DNA of 64,000 nucleotides. It comes from Porpolomopsis calyptriformis. Its lineage: Eukaryota > Basidiomycota > Agaricomycetes > Agaricales > Hygrophoraceae. Shown one piece after another: positions 33,491-41,926 of this stretch. The translations under genes and the position numbers were made by a program. The first letter of the stretch is position 1, and each line of letters opens with the position of its first letter. The notes below the pieces were generated by a model. It saw nothing but the letters and a program-made list of their open reading frames with translations. It had not been told where the DNA came from and did not search any database. The DNA is taken from contig OX621176.1 in NCBI GenBank assembly GCA_951640195.1, positions 1,178,001 through 1,242,000 of the forward strand. The letters are read 5' to 3'.

Positions 33491-33922
33491 TGTCACGGAC
33501 GTAAATTTTCATTTTCTCTTTATGTTAGTCATCAGTGCTTAGTCGGACAGGTCCTATCTTTACTTGGGATTCCCCAGGGATTCCCCACGATTCCTTATCT
33601 TTTCATATATCCTAGATAAGACCCATTTCATTTCCGACGATTATGTTTCACTTCTTCACATACTGTTTCACCTTTTCACATGCTCCGAGTCTCTTATCAT
33701 GCTTATCTTTACTCGTCGCATGTATTCCTCATGTATTCCCCGTGTTTACACTGACTCATCCGCAGTAGCGTAGTCAGTATATAAACCCCTAGTTAGTCGT
33801 ACTCAGACCTTAAGTCTGATTCCTCGTTAGCAACCCCAATAACTAGGACTCGAGATATCATCATCGTCTAGGGACAGAGCTCTCCGAAGTAAAACCATCT
33901 CATCAGCAACCAGTTTATAACA
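33491..33922 (+). repeat. Element B 3' LTR
   Basis: 432 bp, nearly identical to the 5' LTR. Confidence 0.93.
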
Positions 33923-36037
33923 TTGGCCAACACCCCAAAAACTGCGAGATCTCCAATCTTTTCTTGGCACCACCAACTTCTGGCGACGCTATATCAAAAG
34001 TTTCTCCTCAGTCATTCATCCCCTTTGTGGTCTCTTACGGAAGGATCAACCTTGGGATTGGTCTCCTTTGTGTTAAAAAGCCTTTGAACAACTCAAGCAC
34101 CTCATCACTACAGCCCCTGTCCTTCTCACTCCCTGGCCAGACCTACCTTATCTCTTGGAGACTGATGCCTCTGATTTCGGTATTGGCACAGTCCTATCTC
34201 AAAAACATGACAATGGTCGGCACCCTGTCGGCTTTTTCTTGAAATCCCTACTCCCTGCCGAGTATAACTATCCTACTCACAATCTGGAAATGCTTGCCAT
34301 CATCACTTCCCTCAAATATTGGTGCTATCTTTTAGAAGGTGCAAGGGATACTGTGTTGATAAAAACAGGCAATTTGGCGCTCAAATATTTCATGCAGAAC
34401 AGATCCCTCTAAAGATGACAAGCACATTGGATGGAATTTTTAGGCAGATTCGACTTCAAAATCGAGTACTCCCCTGGAGTCAAAAATAAAGCCGATGGAC
34501 TCTCTTGCTGACCCGATCACCGTCGTTCAGAAAAAGAAGAACTAGAAGGTTAAGCCCTCCTCCTTCCCGAACGTTTCATCAATGCTATCATTTCCATATC
34601 CAAACCTTCTTTCATGTCAAGACTTCATTTCCCTGACTTTAATCAAATCCCAGAGGACATTCTCATCAAATTATCCAATCCCTCTTCCAGCTACTCCTTC
34701 ACTAACAGAATTGTGAGAGATGCAGGAGATCATATTGTCATGCCAGCAGACGTATCGCTACATACAGAGATAATTTGATTAACCCACTCCCTACCCCATG
34801 GAGGCCATCCCAGAATTGAGAAGACACATGAGCTTGTGTTGCAGAACTACACCTGGAGTAGTGCTGCCCCTGACATCTGTGTATTTGTATCATCTTGTCC
34901 GACCTGCCAACAAGTCAAGCTTTATCCTTCAAAGCCTGCAGGTCTCCTAGAACCCATTCCCCCTTCATCTCGACCTTGGGAAGAAATCACCGCTGATCTA
35001 ATCATGGAACTTCCCCAATCATCTGGCTATGATGCTGTCTTAGTCATTGTCGATTGCTTTACCAAACGCACTCACTTCATCCTGACAACTTCAAACATTT
35101 CAGCAGAAGGAGTCGCAAAACTCTTTAGGGACAACATATGGAAACACTATGGCTGGCCAAAGAAGATCATAACCGATCGAGGAACTCAATTTGCCTCTAA
35201 ATTCGCGAAAGCTCTCAACACCCATTTGGGAATCATCTCCGGTTTATCTCCTATCACCCCCAAACTGATGGCCAAACGGAATGCACCAATCAAGAACTCA
35301 AGCAATACCTTCATTTATACACCAACTTTATGCAAGACAATTGGTCCAACTGGCTATCTCCAGCTGAATTCGTGTACAACAACTGACAATACTCCTCGAT
35401 GAAACACACTCCCTTTTATCTTGATACTGGCTAACATCCCTTTGTCCCATCTATCCCCGCAACTCCTACTTCCAATCCCGCAGCAGACGCCTTCCACAAT
35501 CATCTCACAGAAGCCCGTGGAGAAGCCTTAAAAGCTCTAGAAGCAATGGCCGAAACCATGAAACACTTTGCAGATCACAAACAGAAAGATACCCAACTCC
35601 AAATAGGTCAATTTGTTTATCTTGATACACATAACTTGAAGACAGGTCATCCAACCCTTAAACTCGATGTCTGACACACCAGACCTTTCAAAATTCTAGA
35701 GAGAATCAGAAAAGTCTCTTATTGCCTGGCCCTTCCCTTATCATGGAAAATTCACAACGTCTTTCACATATCACTCCTGAGACCCGCTAATATCAATTCT
35801 GATCTCCATCTAGAAGAAGTGGACAATAATCTCCACCTGCCCCCAGATGTTGTTCAAGAAAAAGAAGAATATGAGGTCAAACAAATTCTCCAATATCACA
35901 GGTCTACCTGATATTGCACGTATTTAGTCAAATGGGTCAGCTATCCCATTGAAGCAACTTGGGAGCTGAAGAAGAACCTACTCCATGCGAAAGAATGAAT
36001 TCTAGAATATGAATGATCAATTCAAACGGCGATTTAA
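33923..36037 (+). pseudogene. Element C pol, 3' part
   Basis: Continues after element B with LRDLQSFLGTTNFWRRYIKSF, RNase H (LETDASDFGIGTVLSQ), the integrase zinc domain and core (ITADLIMELP, ITDRGTQFASKF), and a diverged chromodomain (EEYEVKQILQYH, YLVKWVSYPIEATWE). It has multiple TGA stops and a frameshift near 35255. Ends SIQTAI-stop, matching the SIQTAT end of A and B. Confidence 0.8.
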
Positions 36038-36160
36038 TCACTCTTTCATGGTATCAACTCCCCTTGTTTATGTTTCTCACCTTCATTACCTTTTCCAAAC
36101 TCCGACTGGTCCTTATAATCTCTTTCATCTCCGTCTTCTCCCCTCAAAATCGACAACACT

Positions 36161-36757
36161 ATGCCCACTGAACACTCTCATCAAACCGCTCGCAAGTCTA
36201 CTGGTGGTCATCCACCCCGTGCTCCTCGTATGTCCACAGGAGGACAACCCCCTTGTCGTGCTCCCCCTCTGCTCGCTTCTACCTCTTCTGCCTACAGTGA
36301 AGTTGAGCTTGCTGGATGGCTCTGGCAATAGGACTGCCGCGAACGAAATCAGGCCCTCACCATGTGGCCAAATGAGATCATCGCACCACCCATCCCACCT
36401 GAGCAGATTATCAAGTCATTGAAGAAGGACGTCGATTACTACAAAGGCAAAATCGCGAGACTGAATGAAGAACTGTACAATCAAGGATTGAGTTTAGATG
36501 GAAAAAGAAGAGTGAGTGAGTACTGGCGAGAACAGGCCAAATATTGGGAGGCGAAACACAAGGAAGTCGCAAAGGTACTTCCCCATCTTGATTCCCCGCT
36601 CCCCCTGTTTTCCCAGGTCCGCTCATCGTTCCCCCCAGTTCGTTGTTGAACCCCATCACTATCCCCAATGACAACGATACTTCCCTGGCCGACATTATTT
36701 CCCTGTCGACCACCATCTCTGACAAGGACTTATCCTAGTCCTTCCCCTCCTCCGCAC
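36161..36757 (+). pseudogene. Element C ORF3
   Basis: Starts MPTEHSHQTARKSTGG. A basic Pro/Ser N-terminus precedes a coiled-coil-like stretch (SLKKDVDYYKGKIARLNEEL, SEYWREQAKYWEAKHKEV). There is little residue identity with the A/B ORF3, but position, size and layout agree. There are an in-frame TAG near 36330 and a probable frameshift in the 3' part. Its end is followed by the hairpin at 36784-36802. Confidence 0.55.
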
Positions 36758-36819
36758 CCATCAACATTCTTGAATGCTGCCTCGAATTTCAGGATGAAAT
36801 TCCTTTTAGTGTGGGTGTA

Positions 36820-37188
36820 TGACATGGATACTTTTTTCCTTTTTCTTTTTAGTCATACTTGATTAGTCTCTATTCCATTTACCCTTCCGCTTTACCATTT
36901 TATATATAGAGACTGATCACATGTACCTTCTTTCTGACTCTTCACGAGTCACATTCCATTTCCTCTATTCTCTTTGTGACTCTTCACTAATCACATTCCG
37001 TATTCCACTTTGTAATCATCTATACAACTAACTCATGGCAACTCAGGTAGTTAGTATATAAAGCCTGACCTCTAGTCAGTAGGTTAAGTTCAATTCCTAG
37101 TTAGCTCCCCCACTCTTTAGTCGAATTCATATTCCTTATCAGCCCCTCCAATGCGAGAAGTAAAACCTTCGACTATCAAATCATAACA
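36820..37188 (+). repeat. Element C 3' LTR
   Basis: 369 bp. The first bases read TGACATGGATAC instead of TGTCACGGATAC, and it ends ATCAAATCATAACA. It contains TATATAAAG near 37056 and AAGTTCAATTC near 37087. Confidence 0.88.
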
Positions 37189-37425
37189 GGAGGGGGATCC
37201 AGGGGGTGCACCACCACCATCCAGGAGGCCCTCCAAGAATCCATCTGGCTCCCAGAACCCACCCAGCTGTCATGAAATTGGCGTTCACTCTCTTAAAATT
37301 TCTCTCTTTTCTTCGTTCTTTTCTTTTCTTTCTTATGACAGTTCTTTTGGGAGGGAGGCTGTCTTTATTGACAGCGGAAACTACTTGTACAAAGGGAGGA
37401 GTCCATGTCCGACTAACTATTTATA

Positions 37426-38258
37426 CTAGTCCGTCTTGGCAATCTCCTGCACCATACTGTCCCTCAAGAACTCTACAAAACTCGAGACTACTTGACCATC
37501 TAATGCGGCCAACTTGTTGCCCCAGTAGATTGCCCCATTAGTGTCACCACCGGAGGCCTGCAACTCAGCAGCCTTCCCTTCAATGAAACCCATCGCTATC
37601 TTTCTCGCTTCCTCACCCAGCCAATCGTTGGTAGGACTCCACAACAAACTAGGAGGAACTTCCTCTTCCTCAATCTTCACGTTAACATTGGTCGACGACA
37701 AGGACAAATCTTCAACTAAAAAGATAAAGGATCAGCGGCTACGAAGAGAGCAAGAGAGTTAAGGGCATTACCACTAGATAAAGGACTTAATGGACCAGGG
37801 GTCCAAGGACGGAAAGGGGGACTGGCAGCCCAGTCAACTGCCTCCTTCTTGACGGAAGGAAGAGAGTCAGCCCACTTGTTGGACCCCCAATTAACCTGTT
37901 CCTCCAAAGGGAGCTGGGAAGTAGGGGGAGGGGCGTCGTCATCCCAAGCTAAAAGAAGGAAAGCCTATTATCAATAGACATAGACTAACAAAGACAAAAC
38001 AAGATACATACCAAGCGGATCCTCCATCAAGCCACAAACATGCTGGATTGGCCAGCGAACATACGGACACTTTCTGACCTTATGCTTGCCACCGCAAGCA
38101 AAACAAGAGAAGGAGGACCAGCAGAGGTCGGCGTCGGAGGGGGTGTGCTGAAGGTAGTAGTGGAAAGAATCACAATCGAGAAAGACAGGAGCAGTGCGGT
38201 GCACCACTCCAGACTGCTTGAAGAATCGGATGTAGTGGCCTTGGTGGGAAGGAGTCAT
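37426..38258 (-). CDS. D2-encoded CCHC-type protein (237 aa)
   Basis: Unknown function. Exons on the minus strand are 38258-38012, 37948-37772 and 37715-37426, with canonical GT-AG introns; the phases agree and total 714 nt. The start MTPSHQGHYIRF sits behind a TATATAAAA-like box (minus strand, near 38309). Residues about 50-62 read CFACGGKHKVRKC, a C-X2-C-X3-H-X4-C arrangement close to a retroviral zinc knuckle. Two Trp/Pro-rich segments and the NDWLGEEARKIAM...EIAKTD C-terminus follow. D1 carries the same gene with its start codon lost. The gene points against the plus-strand TATA of the element. It could be an element-borne accessory protein or a captured host gene. Confidence 0.6.
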
Positions 38259-38765
38259 GATGAATGACAAGGATTGAACTGAAGCGTAGGGATACAACCC
38301 CACACCTTTTATATGCTCAGACACAAAGGGAAGACCAAAAGGAGGTTCCTCAATCAAAGAAGAGAAACCCGATATGCCGGACAAGAGATAGAAACAGCGG
38401 CGATCTCATGACTAGAAGAACAATAGGAACCAGTCATGAGACAGCACAGCCTAATACTGCGGAAGGCTATGCCCAATAGAGTTGAGTCATCAAAACAACA
38501 CAGCCTTCCGCAGTATGACTAAGAACAATGGCAAACCTTAAACCGGAGGCTGTGAACAATAGAAAATAGGGTGACTGTGGAAGCTGACTCATAGTGACTC
38601 CTATTTTAGAAATACTATATAAACCCTGAGGGCGAAGCGGATCATCACTTCATCCTCCTGTGAGATTACTTGTAGTAGCACGAACGCAATCAGAATCATC
38701 AGACTTCTTTTCCATCAGAACAAGAAAAGAGAAACATAAACCCATAACTACTGAGCCAATCGTTC

Positions 38766-38976
38766 ATGCCCATATTCCCTAAACTCTCAGCAGAGGCACG
38801 CAACAGATTTAACTCGCAGAACAACTTCTTTGTAGAAGTAAAACTAAACTCAGAAGGAATTATCACCCTTTACGAGGACGTCCCCGTCAGAACTTTCTTC
38901 TACATCCTACTAGACTTATTAAGCTCCAAGGCCTGCCTTGTGATTGACGAAAAGACTTGCAACTACAGTTGTGACA
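38766..38976 (+). other. D2 plus-strand ORF segment
   Basis: MPIFPKLSAEARNRF... lies about 140 nt after TATATAAACC and is open to the element end. It is conserved in D1 (16045-16255). The frame runs on into flanking sequence in both copies, so the native downstream exon or gag is not here. Confidence 0.45.
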
Positions 38977-39858
38977 CCAGCTCCATGAATTCACCCAACT
39001 CCAAGGACTCCAAGGACTCATTGGGGGTGCCCCCCTTTCATTTGCCTATAGCTGGATGGTCTTCAATCTCTTCATCAGGTTCATCAGGTTCAATACCAAA
39101 TCTGCAAGATGTTCCAAGTGAATGCAGCCACTTCTCTAGTGACTCATTATAGAATTGACTAATCCCCTACTCTCACATAGAGCAGGAACCAAGGACCCCC
39201 ACCAGGTCAGAAACCCAGGTATGATTCAGCAGCTGCTCTTCTAATGACAGTGAACACTAGTTATTGAATCAACTGACCCCCTATCCTCACACAGCACCAG
39301 GGACAAGCAGTAAACCTGACCCCAACTTGGCCCCAGAGTGCCCCACCCAAAAATTCACCCAAAAACTCAGGGGAAAAGACACCCAAAAGAAACCCCCCCA
39401 CACAGCAGTGCTGCTTTATGGCTTTGTCCTGGTCTCACAGGATCCTCAGCAGTGAGGTGGTAAAGAATGATTAAATGCTTGATGACTGAATCAAGTCGTG
39501 ACTAATCTCTCCCAAAATGGATGATGCCTTTCCTTATCCATATAATTTACACTCCGACCCAATACAACCCGCTCCTTACCCGCTCCTTACCCGCTCCTTC
39601 TGATGGTCAGTCGTGGGAGTCAGCAACAATCTATTAACGCCGATTCTGTCCATATCTCCATAGCCCTCGTCCCCCTCCCCCGTCCCCCATCGCCCACAGA
39701 CACGGAGATCATGCACCTATCAGGTACCATACTGCACCAACACCCAGCGCGAATCTCAGAGCAGTAACCTCGTACGTTCACCACCGCGGTCGTAACGACC
39801 GCTCTCAAGCAATTACCAATACTATTGACAGCCTGGTCCCCGTTTGATACCGCCTCCC

Positions 39859-39936
39859 TATAAAAGCCCAAGCCCTCTCCCCAGAATCCCCCAGAGCTGG
39901 TCTCCAATCCACCCCCACGAACATTTCACGACCATC
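39859..39936 (+). promoter_or_regulatory. TATA box and leader of secreted family copy 3
   Basis: TATAAAA at 39859-39865 is followed by the conserved CCCAGAGCTGGTCTCCAATCC leader, with ATG 78 nt downstream. Confidence 0.7.
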
Positions 39937-40861
39937 ATGCGATCCACCTCGCTCTTCACTTACCTCGCCATCACCCTCACCTCTGCAACGCTCGCAGTCT
40001 CTGCCCCACTCAGAGTACGATCGATCGATGGGTTCGACCTCTATCCTCGCTCCCTGCAGGTCAGGGACATCGATGAACGCGATGTCGTCTATCTCGTCCG
40101 CCGGAGGTACCTCTCCTCATTACCTCTCTCCACATCCACACTGACATTTCTCACAAGCACAAACGACGACCCAAACTCCTCAAAGTGGTTTGTAAGTACA
40201 CGTCCATCCGTGAATCAATGCAAAGCACTCAACATGGCATCTACGAATCAGGATAATCTCCCCCAAACGCCCCCGTCCCCGAAGGTGGATACCCCGTCTA
40301 CACTCGAGAATATGTTGAAGAAGAACACAAAAGGCGGATTCGAACCGATTGCCCTAGCCTATCCCTTTAGTCCCCTTAGTCCCCTTAATCCCCCACCGCC
40401 GTCCCCAATCGCAGGTATGCAACGGCTGCGCCTCTAGTGACAGTGAACGCTCATCACCGTCCTACTTAGAGACCCCCCACCCCTATTCTCACGGGGGACA
40501 CGTACAGGTGCCAAGTGGACCCTCACAGGTGCCAAGTGGACCCTCACAGGTGCCAAAAGGACCCTCACACTACTTCCCACCGCCCCCAAGCGCAGGTATG
40601 ACCCAGCAGCCGCTCTTCTAGTGCCAGTGAACGCTCATTATAGAATCGACTCCCCCTCACCCCTATTCTCACATAGGACACCCAACGGGGCCAACCGACC
40701 AGCCCGCCGCGTCTACTTCAAACAACCCCGCTTCCGGAGAAGGGTCGACCCCCCCAAAAAAATCTAAAATCTCCAAAGTTTTGAATGCCCTAAAACGAGG
40801 TGGAAGGCGCAAACCAGATCCAAGTCGCAAACATCCGGGTCCTGGATCCACACACCGGTAA
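39937..40861 (+). CDS. Secreted micro-exon family protein, copy 3 (236 aa)
   Basis: Exons 39937-40106, 40158-40191 (34 nt), 40252-40414, 40470-40595 and 40644-40861; phases agree throughout. The signal peptide (LFTYLAITLTSATLAVSA) is followed by VRSIDGFDLYPR, LQVRDIDER and VYLVRRR. The tail is Pro-rich and contains a 21-bp repeat (VPSGPSQ, three times) in exon 4. The C-terminus is basic (KKSKISKVLNALKRGGRRKP). Intron 3 and intron 4 belong to a third conserved intron family (C, starting GTATGACCCAGCAGCCGCTC). Intron 4 could instead end at 40676, also in frame (33 nt shorter exon). Function unknown. Confidence 0.68.
40596..40643 (+). repeat. Family-C intron (exemplar)
   Basis: Starts GTATGACCCAGCAGCCGCTCTTCTAGTGCCAGTGAACG. 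Relatives are at 40415-40469, about 39119-39180 and 39219-39294. All occur in copy 3 or in the broken sixth copy. Confidence 0.6.
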
Positions 40862-40975
40862 AGATCTTGGGGGATAATTAAACGCTAGTGAGGTCTTTTT
40901 TATCGTCATAGGAGGAGGATGGGGAAGGAAGAAGGGTCTTAAAGGTAGCGCGTTCCAGACAGATGGAATGAGAGA

Positions 40976-41030
40976 GCTGGATTCATTGTCAAGTCGAAAG
41001 ATGGTGAATGAAACGTTCGAATTACTCGAT
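40976..41030 (-). pseudogene. NACHT-NLR relic downstream of copy 3
   Basis: On the minus strand the piece reads VIRTFHSPSFDLTMNPA. It aligns with VIRTLHPSFFDFITNP of the two NLR genes in this window, and the DNA matches 55265-55317 with few differences. It is a fragment only, with no flanking NLR sequence. Confidence 0.65.
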
Positions 41031-41060
41031 GAGTGAATTAAGTTGCGTGATTGCGGTGCT

Positions 41061-41850
41061 AGTGACAAGAAAGTCTGAGAAATAAGTCTCTTAAGGCCAC
41101 TTCGGTGGCAATGCCCGCTACCGGTATATATAACTATCACTCAATTGGCACATAAATGAACAGCGTCGACGTGGTGAAATTTCATGAGCAACTATGTACA
41201 AAAAGAAAAAGAAATTTCCGGCCAGCTCGTTTGGAACAAAGACGCGAAAGGGTATAATGGATTAAAAAAAAAATTAAGATTCAGTCAGATCAAGTTACCG
41301 ACACATCAAGAAAATACACGTGACTTTTACTAATTCACCGCGAAAATTGTTACCCGAAGGCACTATAAGACCCTCTACCTACGGTAGCGGTAATTATTAG
41401 CTAATCGACGTTGGAAAGGGGCAGACTAAAAGAGCGGGTGGAACGGGATAGAGATGCTCGTTCTTTGGGGTCAGCTGGATCGTGGGCGTACGGGAATGAC
41501 AGTTGGTGAGGAGAATGTCCAGGCGGGTAACCGTACCGTTTATTTTCGTGCACCCGATCATTGTGTGGATCGCCTGGTGATGTGCATACGGCGGGCGGCG
41601 GTGCACAGTTCCATTCTCAGGTGTGGATGACCCCCTAACTTTGGCAATTCCGCCCAGCTTAGCGCCGAACAGCCCCCAAAAATATCATATTTCACCTTGC
41701 CCTCGACTGTTAGGCGATTTTGCAATTTATTAATAGTAGTTAACAACCTAAATTGCAAAAACCGCCTTACGGTCATGGCAACAAGGTACAGTACAGTACA
41801 GAAACGTCAGCAGGCATCGCACGTCGTAGCCGAATTTCAAAAATCCTAGA
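41061..41850. other. Intergenic stretch between copies 3 and 4
   Basis: AT-rich, with poly-A and no supportable gene. A TATATATAAC box near 41125 has no ORF that I can attach to it. Confidence 0.5.
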
Positions 41851-41852
41851 CA

Positions 41853-41926
41853 TATAAAGCTCTTCAGCTCTTTCCCTAGAATCCCCCAGAGCTGGTCTCC
41901 AACCCATTTCACGAAATATACGCATC
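41853..41926 (+). promoter_or_regulatory. TATA box and leader of secreted family copy 4
   Basis: TATAAAG at 41853-41859 is followed by CCCAGAGCTGGTCTCCAACCC, with ATG 74 nt downstream. Confidence 0.7.

Larger units (their letters stand above)
27023..33922 (+). mobile_element. Element B: intact Ty3/gypsy chromodomain retrotransposon
   Basis: 6.9-kb element with two 432-bp LTRs that I see differing at a single base (G/A near 27334 and 33801), flanked by TTGGC on both sides (27018-27022, 33923-33927). gag, pol and ORF3 are all open, the catalytic motifs are intact, and PBS and frameshift site are present. It is the youngest insertion of the nest and the best candidate for activity. Confidence 0.93.
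11254..37188 (+). mobile_element. Element C: outer, oldest Ty3/gypsy chromodomain retrotransposon
   Basis: LTRs run TG...CA. The 5' LTR is split at 11427/23769 by element A. Its two parts, after removing one copy of the 5-bp duplication, add up to 369 bp, exactly the length of the 3' LTR (36820-37188). Internal order is PBS, gag, pol (split by element B at 27022/33923) and ORF3. All ORFs are broken by many in-frame stops, most of them TGA where the related elements have CGA Arg. Flanking five-base words differ (AGGCC left, GGAGG right), so no target-site duplication is visible around this element. Confidence 0.85.
37268..38976 (+). mobile_element. Element D2: second 1.7-kb TG...CA insertion
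   Basis: Nearly identical to D1 along its whole length, with ends TGTCATGAAATTGG and CAGTTGTGACA, and duplication CCAGC (37263-37267, 38977-38981). It carries an intact version of the minus-strand gene and the plus-strand TATA plus ORF segment (TATATAAACC near 38617, ATG 38766). Confidence 0.88.
37189..39455 (+). pseudogene. Broken sixth copy of the secreted micro-exon family, split by D2
   Basis: If D2 and one CCAGC copy are removed, 37189-37267 joins 38982 onward in frame (PGGAPPPSRRPSK ... NPPSSMNSPNSKDSKDSL), a Pro/Ser-rich tail typical of the family. It then contains two family-C intron relics (about 39119-39180 and 39219-39294) like those in copy 3, and a last exon with KFTQKLRGKDTQKK, resembling the basic C-termini of the other copies. 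The signal-peptide exon is missing: the left end abuts the LTR of element C. Confidence 0.6.

Noticed and set aside
37189..37193. GGAGG/AGGCC as a target duplication of element C
   Set aside because: The words differ; only chance overlap of G-rich bases.
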